Source: Prostheceraeus crozeri
Taxonomy: Eukaryota; Platyhelminthes; Polycladida; Euryleptidae
Assembly (NCBI GenBank): GCA_907163375.1
Contig: CAJQUW010001765.1
Coordinates: forward strand, 45,666-109,665
Direction of reading: 5' to 3'
DNA length: 64,000 bases
Made by a program: the position numbers and the translations under genes. Positions 1 through 12,117 of the stretch are shown here, piece after piece (position 1 is the stretch's first letter; each line of letters starts with the position of its first letter). The notes beneath the pieces were generated by a model. That model was not told the DNA's origin and did no database searches. It saw nothing but the letters and a program-made list of their open reading frames with translations.

Positions 1-2450
1 TTTCAGTGAAAAGCCGCTTATACCATGAGAAGACTGGCTCAGACATCATTAAAAATGCTTTCATTGACTTCAGCAGGGTCGAAAACCCCAGAAAACCTCC
101 AAAACTAGTGAATTTAAAATTTTCAACTTTTTAGCACTACTTATGAAATTTTATAAGTAGTCCATCACTTAGGGCAGGTCAATAGCGACCGAACCTTTTT
201 TGAATCAAGTCAAACGGACTTGTAGAAGCAAAGTTACGAGCCTTTAAAGTTTTGGAGTCTTTTATGGCCTGGAGACGAAGGCCATCTCCTGGCGAACCTC
301 TAAGTCTGACGCCTTAGCTGATATCAGCAATGAAATTTTCTAAGTCGGTTTCTTACAGAAACTTGGAATTTGGAATGTCCGAAGCTATCATCGGAGCTCA
401 GAGAGACGACCTACCTCTGACAGTCGTTCTCCTCTAAATGACAAGTCTCCGTTGGTTCCCAGCTTATATAGTGTGTGGCGATCAGCTGATGACGTAATAC
501 CCATCATCCAAACACTAAAAATCCCGTCTATCTCCGGTTCTAGTGCTCCGATTGAGCTGGAAATACACCATTTCCATGTAGAATTTGACGCTGAATCCGA
601 ATCTGGCATCCGTTTTCCCATCCGATGCTTCGTTTTGGCTCTACAGTAGGCAGCCATCGCAAAAATTCTAACTCTGTCGTTTTTTCGAAAAATGTTGAAA
701 ATTTTTCTCGCCGATGACTTGAAACTCTCCGATTGACATGAAACTCACCATATAGATAAAGAATCTGACGCTGATTCCAAATCTGAAATCCGTTTTCCAA
801 TCCGATGCTTCGTTTTGAAGCTAGAGTCCAAAACGTCCCAAATTCTAACTCTGTCGTTTTTCGCCAATGTCCCAAAATCTTAAATGGCGTCTCACATCTA
901 AACGAAGACAGATAGGAACAAGCCGATTGTTTCACTGAATTTGTCTCACTCTTAGCTTTCAAACGAGCTATCGCACGACAAAATCCGTCCACTGGAAGCC
1001 AAAATCGAAGCAAGCTGTCCAGAGGGGGGGGGGACGTCAGTGAAATTTCAAAATTTGATGAAAAATGTTTTGGTGACGGTCCCAGGTCGAAATTCCACAC
1101 TTTGGAAAATTTTCAAATTTTTACCCATACAAAGTCACTCTGACACTTAGGATTTTTTCAGGTAAGCGAGCTCCGACCTAAAATCTTGTAACCGCTCTAA
1201 CTTTTGAACGAAGACAGATAGGAACAAGCCGATTGTTTCACTGAATTTGTCTCACTCTTAGCTTTCAAACGAGCTATCGCGCGACAAAATCCGTCCACTG
1301 GAAGCCAAAATCGAAGCAAGCTGTCCAGAGGGGGGGGGGCGTCAGTGAAATTTCAAAATTTGATGAAAAATGTTTTGGTGACGGTCCCAGGTCGAAATTC
1401 CACACTTTGGAAAATTTTCAAATTTTTACCCATACAAAGTCACTCTGACACTTAGGATTTTTTCAGGTAAGCGAGCTCCGACCTAAAATCTTGTAACCGC
1501 TCTAACTTTTGAACGAAGACAGATAGGAACAAGCCGATTGTTTCACTGAATTTGTCTCACTCTTAGCTTTCAAACGAGCTATCGCACGACAAAATCCGTA
1601 CACTGGAAGCCAAAATCGAAGCAAGCTGTCCAGAGGGGGGGGGACGTCAGTGAAAATTTTTTCTCTCCGATTTCGCTGGAAACATCCTTCCTAACCCAAA
1701 ATTTCACGTAGATTCCGAATCTGGCCTCCGTTTTCTCATCCGATGCTTCGTTTGGGCGCTACACACCAAAACATCCCAAATTCTAACTCTGTCGTTTTTT
1801 CGAAAAATGTTGAAAATTTTTTCTCGCCGATTGACTTGAAACTCACTATACAGATAAAGAATTTCACGCTGATTCCAAATCTGAAATCCGTTTTCCAATC
1901 CGATGCTTCGTTTTGAAGCTACAGCCCAAAACGTCCCAAATTCTAACTCTGTCGTTTTTCACCAATGTCCCAAAATCTTAAATGGCGTCTCACATCTAAA
2001 CGAAGACAGATAGGAACAAGCCGATTCTTTCACTGAATTTGTCTCACTCTTAGCTTTCAAACGAGCTATCGCACGACAAAATCCGTCCACTAGAAGCCAA
2101 AATCGAAGCAAGCTGTGTAGGGGGGGGGGGACGTCAGCCGAAAATTTTTTCTCTCCGATTTCGCTGGAAACATCCTTCCTAACCCAAAATTTCACGTAGA
2201 TTCCGAATCTGGACTCCGTTTTCTCATCCAACCACTCCTTCCACTCGAAACAACCCATTTACAACCCAACATTCAGCAGATTGCACCAAAAACATCACAC
2301 ACTATAGCCTCAACACTAATCCTGGCGGTCGCCCAAGTCCACCACGACACTCTATCGTTCCAGAGGGGGGGGGGACTCAGACCCGAAGCACCACGGCGGC
2401 CGACCACGACACTCTGCCGTTCCAGAGGGGGGGGGCCGGTCGAGTGTTTG
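1..2450. repeat. Higher-order tandem repeat with poly-G runs
   Basis: A block beginning AACGAAGACAGATAGG recurs at 901, 1207, 1512 and 1999, so the spacing is 306, 305 and 487 bases. Each block runs into a conserved stretch ending GAAGCAAGCTGT and then a run of 9-11 G (about 1024, 1330, 1635, 2120). Two further G-runs (2365, 2427) follow a different repeated lead, CACGACACTCT. A second module with ATCCGATGCTTCGTTT occurs near 620, 800, 1740 and 1900. The open frames on the minus strand are only repeat translations. The first 600 bases are less repetitive. No gene is seen. Confidence 0.8.
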
Positions 2451-3314
2451 TCATTTGCTTACTACTATCTTAATTGAAAGTCCATTTCCAGCCCCAAAGC
2501 AAAGTAGCTGCATGCTATAAAATAGTGTCATTTCTATAATGGCGTTTACCACAATTCACGTTTTTGCAGTTGCTTCAATTACATATAACTTTTGGAAAGC
2601 GTGTATGGGCATGTTTCGCCTGTCTGTTCATTGGAATTTAAGTGCAACATAAAATTGTCAACATCCTACTGCTACGAATATAAGCCTTATATGCATAGTG
2701 TCAAATAGGTACATGTATATTCGCATTTGCAGGAACGGACAAGAAAATAATTTCATACTATAATACATTTCTACTATAAATTTATATTTTGCTTCAAATG
2801 AAAAACGGCTATATAGCAGTGAGCTTATAAAACACAGTAAAGTCATCGTTAACACCAGCAAATAACCTATAAATTAATTCATCGATTTATGTAATACAAT
2901 TAGCCTGATGCGTATGTACACAAACTTGGTTGTAGAGAAATATGGACCGAAAGGAAGGATGCTTGTCAAGAAGCAGTCAACTAGCGGCATAGGAACGAAG
3001 CAGCATTTTAGGTATGAGTTCTTGAAAAGGATCTTCTCCATTTCACATAGGCCTGCCGTGAAACAGATTTTGAAGCTGCATTTTGCTGTCGAAAGCATAG
3101 CGCAAATTAGTGTTTTGCCTACCTCTCAGAGTAGCACATAATTTGATTACAAATCAAAAAGCAGACACCAGGAGAATAATATTGAATACAAATGGTGCAA
3201 TGCTTGAAATATATCTAGGACTGTGAAATTGGAGTTGCCGTAAATCACAGATGTACATCATTTAACTTGAGACAAATGTGGATCTAGGATAACTGAACTT
3301 TATTTTCCTCACCG

Positions 3315-3419
3315 GTGTTATATTTTCCACGAGAAAATATAGCACTGCCTTCAAATGGTAAATATGCTTTAAATCAAATAGAGTGCTTTATTATCATACT
3401 CTAAGACAATAAAGCACTC
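3315..3419. other. Twin inverted-repeat hairpins
   Basis: The first hairpin pairs 3315-3327 (GTGTTATATTTTC) with 3333-3345, with one mismatch and a five-base loop. The second pairs 3381-3392 (GAGTGCTTTATT) perfectly with 3408-3419 around a 15-base loop. They lie 35 bases apart. This could be the core of a small foldback element or a transcribed structured RNA; the sequence does not decide. Confidence 0.6.
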
Positions 3420-4369
3420 AGACTTTCGGTCGAAATTGAAATTCGGTCGTATTGAAAGATACATCATTTTGAGCAATGACTTGTCTCATATCATTGTCAT
3501 GATAATGGATATGGCTTGCGGTTTGAATTCTAGCCTGAATGAGGGTATAGCTTATGCATGTACTTTTTCATGTACTACGGTATCATCAGCCCGTCTCTAT
3601 TTCTTCTTTCATCTCTTAAAAAGGATTCGTTATTTATACACCAAAGTATAATTTGTTAGGAGAATTTTTCCCATTGCTTCATAGTTATCAAAATTCATCT
3701 AGAGGGATAAAATCGACACTGCAGCGACTGGCTCATCAATTTCTCTGAGCATCAAAGTCGAAAGTCCTGACTAATAGACTGTGCTTGAGGGCATATCGGT
3801 GAGGGCATCTGAAGAATCCTTCTTCGGGATAGTGTGGTGCATCAAGTAGATTTGTATTTACATGTGTGTTAGCTGGGAATTCTGATTTGGGACAGTACTA
3901 TATAGTACCTGCAGTATTCTAGTTGAACGTAGTTGGTAGACTACATGTATAGGCCTACTTGCTTTTCATCTTATTCCATTTGTTTCCAGTCTTCATGGAT
4001 TGTATTAGGCTTACATCCTTCACTATAGCTTTGCTGATGATGCTTCCCATTTTCTGCCGTCCCAAATTAATTTTTGTTTGATCTCGCTCGTGCAGATTTC
4101 GAGAGATTTTTGAAAACCTAAAAGCCTAGAAAAATTTGTATTTTGGCCGGGGAGGCCTGAATTAATGGCAACATTTTGATAACGTTGGAGAACTAATAAT
4201 ACTATTATCATTGTTTTATGATGCTGTAATACTAATATATAACTACTATAATAAAGTACTATAAATAACTACCTATAATAAGCTTACTAATTATTGTTTT
4301 TGGAATTCACACTGTATTTGATGAATACGATTGTCGCAAACAGACGATGAACCAAAAGTACGTTGAGGT

Positions 4370-4480
4370 ATCTTCTTAAAGAATTTATTGGCTATAAAAT
4401 TGTAATAAAAACTATGTAGGTTTACAGGACCGACGTTTCGTGTATTCACGCTTCTTAAGGGGCAAAAAAGCTAAAAACAA
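4370..4480 (-). other. Possible PLE-type 3' untranslated tail
   Basis: Read on the minus strand, the stretch contains CTTAAGAAGCGTG followed by ACGAAACGTCGGTCC and then an A+T-rich tail with AATAAA. A CGAAACGT motif shortly after the stop is common in Penelope-like and related retroelement tails. No coding part is recognisable beside it, so this is a weak call. Confidence 0.3.
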
Positions 4481-4885
4481 TCAACAGAAAGTCAGTAGAG
4501 CGTCAGGAGGGACAAGCATAGTTATTTACGCAGTGGGTTAAAGAATTCTACCCTTACAATAATTGGTCAAAATCTTTCGCAGAAGTTGCCAGAAACATAA
4601 CGTTATAAGGATTTTTTGTTTTGCTTCATCTTCGAATTGACAATTTTACTATAGAGGAGTAGAAGTGGATGCCACACGACAATTCTATGAAGAAAGTTTA
4701 CTTAAATAAAACTCGGAATCATTTCAACTACTGGACCCTATTATGTGAGCCTAAACATTCTTTTTGCCATTCCATTACGGCCGGGTGGTATGTCATCGAT
4801 TTCATTGTTAGTGAGTAAGTAGGGTTGTCCGCCGATATTTCACATGTCATTTTTCTATGAAAGTCGTTTATATAGCTCCAATTCC

Positions 4886-4927
4886 AAATTAGACGGCCTT
4901 AATTGCATGATTAAGACCGTCTAATTT
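4886..4927. other. 18-bp stem hairpin
   Basis: AAATTAGACGGCCTTAAT (4886-4903) pairs with ATTAAGACCGTCTAATTT (4910-4927), with one mismatch and a six-base loop. It stands alone in otherwise unstructured sequence. It is too short for a typical animal microRNA precursor without flanking pairing. Confidence 0.6.
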
Positions 4928-5355
4928 GCTGTGTGATACCATTGAGGTAGGAGCTTTTCACCATCCATCTTCTCGTTCCCATTGAAAATGGCATTAAGGA
5001 GATTCCTATGTTTCACAATTATGATTAGTAGATATCTCAAGCTTGACATGCTTTAATGTTCTGAGCTGCATGGGCTCTGTAGAAAATTATCATTGATTTC
5101 AGTCATTTACAGATCAAAATCTTGGATTTTTGAAGTCATAGATTTTTTGTTCAGTAACACTGCATATACCTTTCAAATGATCAGCCTAAATCGTCTGGCG
5201 CTACGCGTCTTCAGTGTTACTTCCTTTCGAGTGACACAGAGCGGTCGAATGCATGAATAGGCCTAATCCATTGCTATGGCCTGATCGCACGAGTTCAGAG
5301 ATCACTAGTTCCACAGAAATAGTCAAACAGCCACAACGAGATTCTGCTAGGAACA

Positions 5356-5465
5356 ATGCCGAAAATGAGACTTTTACAGAATGAAATAAGCCTACCACGA
5401 AGCTGCGCATCTGTCGAGTTCTATCCGGTTCCTTATCCTGTCAGATACGATCAAAGAAAAAAACA
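5356..5465 (+). repeat. Dispersed repeat B, copy 1
   Basis: Similar to 52915-53020. The shared landmarks are ACTTTTACAGAATGA, a central CTGT...GAGTTC and CTGTCAGATACGATCAAAGA (copy 2: GTCAGACAAGATCAAAGA). The copies are clearly diverged. The class is unknown; no coding content is seen. Confidence 0.45.
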
Positions 5466-6038
5466 TTTCGATGCAATAGGGCGAAGATTTTTTATTTGCA
5501 GTTTCTTCAGATCATTTTCTATGCACGCAAATCTGTCTGTGAGGCTATTCACATTCAGATTTGGCAAGCCTCCTAATGTTGAAAAATACAAGTATTTTCA
5601 GTAATTTTTCATGTATACCTCAGAGTCGGTAGTTTTGAATCATCATGGATGCGCTGCTGTATCCACTGGATTAAAAATTACGTTGCTTGAGGCTTGTCGG
5701 CATCTCTGTTATTTTTGTCTGTTTTTTCTGTTGCTGCATGAATTGCTTGAATGAATGTTTTTAGTTGTGTGTACGTGCAAGTAGGTAAGATGAGAATCGT
5801 CATTCGGCTTTCAGTCAAAAACTGTGCCAGAAGCCAGTGCATCCCGGATTGTATAGATTACAATTATCTGTCCGATCTGAGGATTAGTTGGTTTTTGGAT
5901 TGTTCATCATTTGCGGATAGCTTCACGCATCGAATGTATAACCAACGAATATCGAAATCAAATACTAGATGACAGCGTAGGGATAGCAAACTGATATTCA
6001 ATAATGAGATATAATTTTCTTTAAGTAGCATTTTTAAA

Positions 6039-7010
6039 TTAAATCAGAAAAGTTATCAGTTAGCCAAACTGCTGTATTATTATCCAATCTTACAAATTTT
6101 CACCGATATGACGGCCTGTTCTAGTAAAAAGGATTTTCAAATTACATCTTACATAAAAATCAAAATATCAATGTCTGATAAGTTGAACATTCATCTTTGT
6201 TATTGAGGCTTGGTTTCATAGATTTTATTAATATGGCCTCTCTGAAACGTAGGTTAATGCTGTTTGTATCAAACGCTATGATTTTGACTGTAAACGGGAA
6301 AGCTATGTTAGGAGAGCAACTTTGGTGATGTTTGAGTACACTTGAGTCTTTGTTTGTGGCATGTTCTTTAATGCGTGTATGGAGTGAACGGACTGTACTC
6401 CCGATATAATTGCTTTTACACGTTTTGCTACCATAGCTCTCAAACAGATGTTGTCAGCAATAACGCACTGATTCAATTTACACTTATGTTTGGAATGTGA
6501 TTTTCTCAAAGCCATTCGTAAATAGAAAATCACATTACAAACATAAGTTTAAATTGAATCAGTGCGTTATTGTTGACAACAACATCTGTTTGAGAGCTAT
6601 GGTATTGTATGAAATAACATGCAAAACGTGTAAAAGCAATTATATCGGGAGTGCAGTCCGTTCACTCCATACACGCATTAAAGAACATGCCACAAACAAA
6701 GACTCAAGTGTACTCAAACATCACCTAAGTTGCTCTCCTAACATATCTTTCCCGTTTACAGTCAAAATCATAGCGTTTGATACAAACAGCATTAACCTAC
6801 GTTTCAGAGAGGCCATATTAATAAAATCTATGAAACCAAGCCTCAATAACAAAGATGAATGTTCAACTTATCAGACATTGATATTTTGATTTTTATGTAA
6901 GATGTAATTTGAAAATCCTTTTTACTAGAACAGGCCGTCATATCGGTGAAAATTTGTAAGATTGGATAATAATACAGCAGTTTGGCTAACTGATAACTTT
7001 TCTGATTTAA
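6039..7010. mobile_element. Head-to-head pair of 5'-truncated PLE copies (long inverted repeat)
   Basis: The left arm, 6039-6506, is the reverse complement of the right arm, 6524-7010, with few differences apart from about 19 extra bases in the right arm. The loop is only 17 bases. The right arm encodes a GIY-YIG endonuclease end reading rightwards, so both 3' ends point outward and the truncated 5' ends meet in the middle. TAGCAAACTGA stands at 5984-5994 and again at 7011-7021, immediately after the right arm, and is a likely target duplication. The 44 bases between the left duplicate and the left arm remain unexplained. Confidence 0.75.
6524..6889 (+). pseudogene. PLE GIY-YIG endonuclease C-terminal fragment
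   Basis: The frame gives about 121 residues. A GIY-like segment (VLYEITC) is followed by NYIGSAVRSLHTRIKEH, matching the GIY...YIG core with the downstream arginine and His. It ends in a typical PLE tail, where a conserved Glu (REAILIKSMKPSLNN) completes the nuclease fold. In PLEs this domain sits after the reverse transcriptase and nicks target DNA. No reverse transcriptase is attached, so the copy is 5'-truncated and dead by itself. The mirrored left arm carries the same domain with a short deletion. Confidence 0.75.
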
Positions 7011-7021
7011 TAGCAAACTGA

Positions 7022-8525
7022 CATCAAAGTCGCGATTGCTACATATCCATTGTTAACAAAGGGATGCCAGGCGGATAACCAGAAAGCACAGCCGATAGCA
7101 CGGATATCCGTCAAAAACAACGAACCAGATATCGGTTGGATATCAAACATATCCGCTTATAAGATACGGATCTCCTTGGGATAAAAATTTGTTATCTGCG
7201 GAGATAGACTGGATATCCAAGCGGCTCCTGGCGTAGAAATAATGGTGTGCATCCGTTCAGCCGTGAAGATCCGTGGATAACCGGAGAAACTATAAGATGC
7301 TGATCGGGTATCCGTTTGCTCGGAGGGGTGCGATTTAAAGAAGGCGACATGCAGTGCTTCAGCAGCATCATTGTGCCTAATTTAGCTATGGTACAATGTA
7401 GACGAAAGTAGACAGTAATGTTTTCTCGTAATGATGATATCTGCACATGCATGTGACAGATATTTTAGAAGTCTAATTATCGTATGTCTACATGTGTATT
7501 CATACCATTGCTGCCCACTGCGATTTCTTGTTTTTTTAGATTCTCTCATTTTCTAATCCCAGCATATAAAAATATCTTTAAGAACCTCAGAGCCCTATCG
7601 AATGCTTAGAGTGAATTTTGGTAGCTTATTTTGGCTTCAATTCATAAATAACAATATCAAGAAAATAACAAAAATCATTGAAAACCATAGTCTGAAAGGG
7701 AAGTGACATCTGCTGATATCCTTCTATTCTTGTTCTTTGTCCTGTTCATATTTATTATTGTTGTCAAGTTTTTCCTCAAATTTTTGCTCACTTGGTGTGA
7801 GGCCTATAAATGCTCTGCTGTTATATCGCTTTACAAAGATCTTATTGACAATAGGTCCATTGCTTTCGGATATTGTAACTTCCATACTGTGCTCCCCTCC
7901 ACTTCCTTGCTAAATTCACATTCCAAAAATTAGACCTAAACAATTTCTCAGTTTCAATTCCACAAGTCCTTCCTTCAGTTTCATGCATTTTCAAGGAATG
8001 ACTTGCCTACTTGACGATCCCGTGAATAAACCAAAGAATGTAGGCAAGGCCTACTATTCAGGCCATGTCGTTGCCCTCCTGATAAACAGAGTGTCAACTT
8101 TTCGGTCTCATTACTTGACATGAGATGGCAATTTTGTAATTGATCGATTCGAGCATTCTGCAAATTATATTTCGATTACGATGAATGTTCCAGATGACAG
8201 AAAATTGCCCCTGCGATTAGCTCATTTATAGTGTGATGATCATTGAAACTTAATAAAGCAAATTATCTTGACAAATAATTCTAGCAGTGGATAACATTGC
8301 ATTGGAAGAAAGCATGATCGCCTTATTTCTGTTATGCAAAATTTACCATGAACCGCTGTCTGAACTTAGATTGTAAATCTTGGGCATCATTTGATATAGG
8401 CCTATTTGATTCCATGTTAGCTTATTCTTTTGAGATAAGCGCTTTATTCGATACATAAAATTGTTGAGAGAACTTCTGTCCGTATATTTAGATATGAATA
8501 TACCGCATTGCATTATCGATCGCTT
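7022..8525. other. No gene; GATATCC-rich patch at 7040-7340
   Basis: Between 7040 and 7340 the motif GGATATCC/ATCCG recurs many times on both strands, including the palindrome ACGGATATCCGT at 7098-7109, which suggests a decayed small transposon. From 7340 to 8525 nothing recognisable is seen; the open frames 7703-7933 and 8343-8639 are low-complexity or antisense to repeats. Confidence 0.5.
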
Positions 8526-8791
8526 TTGAGTCAAATATACCAAATGCGTCAAATTGTTCGGACGCGTCAGGAAGTTTTCAGAATTTATTTCACGATTTTG
8601 AGTCAAATATACGAACTGCGTCAAAAAGTCTGACTTCAATTTTCATTTACTTCAGCTTGAGTCAAATATACTTCTTGCGTCTAATATACCATTTGCGTCA
8701 TAAAGACCGACTTGCGTCACGTCACGTATCTGAAGTGACGAATTCAGTTGGTAAAAATGGTTTTCTGCGTCAAATTGTCCGACTTGCGTCA
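8526..8791 (+). repeat. Cluster of GAGTCAAATATAC / TGCGTCA repeats
   Basis: TTGAGTCAAATATAC starts at 8526, 8598 and 8657 (the last one base shorter), each followed 4-5 bases later by TGCGTC and then by variants of GTCCGACTTGCGTCA. Further TGCGTCA motifs continue up to the point where PLE coding sequence begins. The spacing is uneven (72 and 59 bases). Confidence 0.6.
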
Positions 8792-10219
8792 TTGAAAATC
8801 TCCAATTTGCCTGACCACGTACCTATCGACGCAAAGCTCGTAACTTTTGATGTGGTGAGCCTATACACTAACATTCCCCACGACTTGGGACTACTAGCAG
8901 TGAAATTTTGGCTTGAAAATTGTCCGAATATTATTGATTCTCGCTTTAATCATAATTTTATATTGGAATGTCTGAAGATGGTCTTATGCAATAACACTTT
9001 TACATTTGGTGACAACAACTATAAACAAATAAAAGGAACCGCTATGGGAACGAAGGTGGCCCCCACCTACGCAAATTTGACCTTAGGCTATCTTGAGATA
9101 CAATTAAAGAAGCAATTATACGAACTTTGGGGAAATGATATTACCAATCAAATAATGGATAATTGGAAACGTTATTTAGATGATGGATTTATAATTTGGA
9201 GATGGAATGCGTAAAAATTAAATCAATTCAAAACAATTCTCAACAACCTGGATGTAAATATTACTTTCACTATGGAAGTAAGCAATGAGCAAATTTCATT
9301 TTTAGATGTCCTTATAATAAAAAGGGAAGAGAAGATATATACGGATATATATTACAAACCTACAGATAGTCACCAATATTTGAACTTTTCATCGTGTCAT
9401 CCACGTGCTGTAAAACGCGCTATACCATATAACCTTGCGCGACGGATATGCGTTATTTGTAGTGATTTATCGACGAGAATAAATCGACTGGAAGAATTGA
9501 AAACCATTCTATCAAAGCAAGGCTATCCAGTCTCACTAATTAATGATGGAATTTCCAATGCCTTAAAACTAAATCGTTCATTACTTTTGCAGACCAAACA
9601 CAAATCGAAAAGTGACAGTGATTCTATAATTCCGTTTGTACATACATATAACCCGAGAAACACGAATGTCTTACCTGTCCTATCACATACCAACTCAATT
9701 CTGCAAAATGATGAAAAAACTAAAGACATTTTCAGAGACAACAAATTTATTAATAGCCGCAGACAATCAAAAAATCTCAAACATATTTTATGTCCTTCAA
9801 AATTTATCACACGCCAAGAAATTCCCATGGTTAAAAGGTGTAAGGATTCCCGGTGTGGAACATGCGAAGTTTTGCTTGAAGGCTGTGAATATAATTTCAA
9901 TGGAACTATTTTTAAAATACAAACCTCAATGACATGCTCAACACAAAATGTGATATATGTACTTACCTGCATGGGATGCAATCAATTTTACATTGGAGAA
10001 ACAGGCAACACACTACGCGAACGTACTCGAATCCATAAAGAGCAAATTTGTCACCCGCAATACAGGAAAATACGCGTTAGTGGACATATTGATACGTGTG
10101 GAAAAAGAAAATTTAAAATCTTTCCAATCTACAAAGTAAGGTGTAATGACAGCATACTTCGACATTGTAAAGAACGATTTTTTATAGATAAATTTCATCC
10201 CACATTGAATAACCTGTGA
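8792..10219 (+). pseudogene. PLE reverse transcriptase-GIY-YIG protein
   Basis: The reading frame begins just before the first catalytic motif: TFDVVSLYTNIP (motif A, with the first Asp), then GTAMGTKVAPTYANL (motif B) and RYLDDGFIIW (motif C, with the catalytic Asp pair). A linker follows with FLDVLI and YYKPTD, then a Cys cluster (RCKDSRCGTC) and a GIY-YIG nuclease, where NVIYVLTC precedes FYIGETGNTLRERTRIH and a distal Glu in CKERFFIDKFHPTLNNL. The enzyme would copy its RNA at a nicked target. One in-frame stop separates the reverse transcriptase from the rest, and the N-terminal half is absent. Confidence 0.85.
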
Positions 10220-10495
10220 CTAACTTACTATGATCCTCCTTGTCTTTTGATATCTCCATACCGTCTCCAAACTATGAAACTTTGATAACCACTTACATGT
10301 ACATATACATTGATTTCTATTCCTTCTATTTCCTGTTAAAATTTGAATATCGTAAATTGATATGTCCCTGCCTCTAAGGCTTAATTGATATTGTTCCTTG
10401 TTCAGCGAAGCACCTGAAGATAAGAAAGCGCTTGTGCTTGCAATTCTGGAGTTTTTCTTTGAGTTCTCATCTTATTTTACTATATATATATATTA
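8792..10495 (+). mobile_element. Penelope-like element, 5'-truncated
   Basis: The element starts abruptly within the reverse transcriptase and runs through a GIY-YIG endonuclease to a 3' tail containing CCTGAAGATAAGAAAGCGCTTG, ending near a TA-rich run at 10478-10500. The upstream half of the reverse transcriptase is missing. No target duplication was found. Confidence 0.85.
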
Positions 10496-10502
10496 CATAC
10501 TA

Positions 10503-11186
10503 CTGTCAAATAACTGTTTTCAGCAATACCAGTCGCGAATAATTTTTGTTTGATAGAGTGATATTTAACTAGATTAGATTTATTGTGAATTATATGCCCG
10601 ACGAGATTGTCGTTGTCGCTACTTGTCTAGCAACATTAACAGGACGTTTAGTTAGCTCTACTTTATGAACCAAGTTGATAAACATCAATTCACTCAAACG
10701 ATATCGTTCGTGCAATCATGTTGACTTATATATCTCAAACATAATTTTTGCGTTCGTGACTTATAATGTGCTTTTATTTCGGATTGATAATATGCTAAAA
10801 TTTCAAAAATTCCTTAATGCATAATTGTTGATGGTTGAATGCTTATTGATTATTCATGAAATGCCTTAGACTAACGTGTATTAAAATCGAATTCAGTATT
10901 GAAAGTATGACTCTTGAATGTCATTATCTCACTACTTACAAGACAGTACTAACATTAGTGTGATCTTTATTGACAAAAGGCCTTAAATCAACATACTTTG
11001 AACATGATATATGCTTTCTTTTAACATTGTGCTGGTATGGAAAAAGTTTAGTATGTAAAGCATACCACATTTGAAATAACATACGAAAAGCATACAAATA
11101 TATACCAAGAGAATACAGAAATATACCAGAAAAATATTTTGGTATGCATCCTTCGTATGTGATTGGTATTGAGTGATTTATAGTGT
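10503..11186 (+). mobile_element. CACTG-ended non-autonomous element, copy 1
   Basis: About 680 bases, matched end to end by the reverse complement of 57792-58450 and over its right half by 42440-42832. The right part carries several GGTATG/CATACC motifs and ends GGTATTGAGTGATTTATAGTG; the left end starts near TACTGTCAAATA. The inferred terminus YACTGTAAAT suits CACTA/EnSpm-type ends, but the inverted repeat is short and degenerate. No coding capacity. Confidence 0.6.
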
Positions 11187-12117
11187 GGACTTCTATGATG
11201 TTTCTACACAGGAACTTACACAGGAAAAATTAACTGCGGGGGACTGAAAAATTGATTTTTCCTGCCGACAGTTTACACAGAAAATATATCTTTTCACTTC
11301 CATGCAAAATCGAAAGCTGATTTTAGGCAAGCAATAATACTCACGTGTAGCAGATCGATAAATTCAACATTTTGTGTTCTTTTCAACTTTCTTATAGCAA
11401 ACATACACGAAGAGATGGTGCACTTATGAATCAACAACATTTGGCACAATATCAGTTGCATTACAAGACGGTTTTACAATGGTCACTGCTACAATCGAAC
11501 CTCAGATAGCTAATTTCATTGAAATTAGTATAACAAATCCGTATAACAAAGCCCTTGCATTTACTAATTATTTCAATTTCCCAATCCCTATCGGAAGTAG
11601 GCCTATTGGAACCATAACTAATACACTTGTAGACGCTTAAAGCAGCTGTAGAGATCTCAAATTCATCAATTGCTGCAACGAAAACCGCATAAAAAGTCTG
11701 TTCTTGGCGTCAAACTATTAATATGATAATAGCTTTCATCTTGGACACTGATTTATGCTTAGCTATTCATGAGGCGAACCATTAATTCGCGATCATGTGC
11801 GAAAGCAAAATACTTGCATTTTGTTATTTTCTAGCACAACGGACAGGCACGAGTGTGAGGTAAATTATAAACAATCCTAGATTATTATAAGTCCTAGATT
11901 TGACCCGATCACAGTTTGAACCAAAGTCTCCCGGCCTTGGAAAAGTAGCAGGATTGCATTCCCTAGGTTTTACTGTATGCTATGTCCGAACAACAACACA
12001 TGAACTTACTTCAGTATCTGAAGAGAACTATTAAGTCAACAAGACAATATTTATATATATGTAATATTACTATTTATGATATAATATCAAGTCTGGCAAC
12101 CATTAGGTTAATACAAA
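11187..12117. other. No gene recognised
   Basis: A+T-rich sequence with no domain-bearing frame. The open frame 11982-12176 runs into the tRNA-like repeat and the Polinton end and is not a gene. Confidence 0.55.

Larger units (their letters stand above)
2451..5983. other. No gene recognised; A+T-rich non-coding stretch
   Basis: Short open frames (for example 2908-3141 and 5751-5972) show no recognisable domain and no codon signature. The stretch holds two hairpin sites (3315-3419 and 4886-4927), a possible PLE tail (4370-4480) and one copy of a dispersed repeat (5356-5465), listed separately. Confidence 0.6.

Noticed and set aside
540-2258. Minus-strand open frames in the G-run array (for example 540-1100)
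   Set aside because: They are translations of the tandem repeat, with the same peptide recurring at the repeat period and no domain.
900-2435. CRISPR-like direct repeats
   Set aside because: Units are 300-490 bases with long shared sequence, not short repeats with unique spacers, and the context is animal DNA.
9523-9981. Minus-strand 152-codon frame
   Set aside because: Shadow of the PLE protein on the plus strand.
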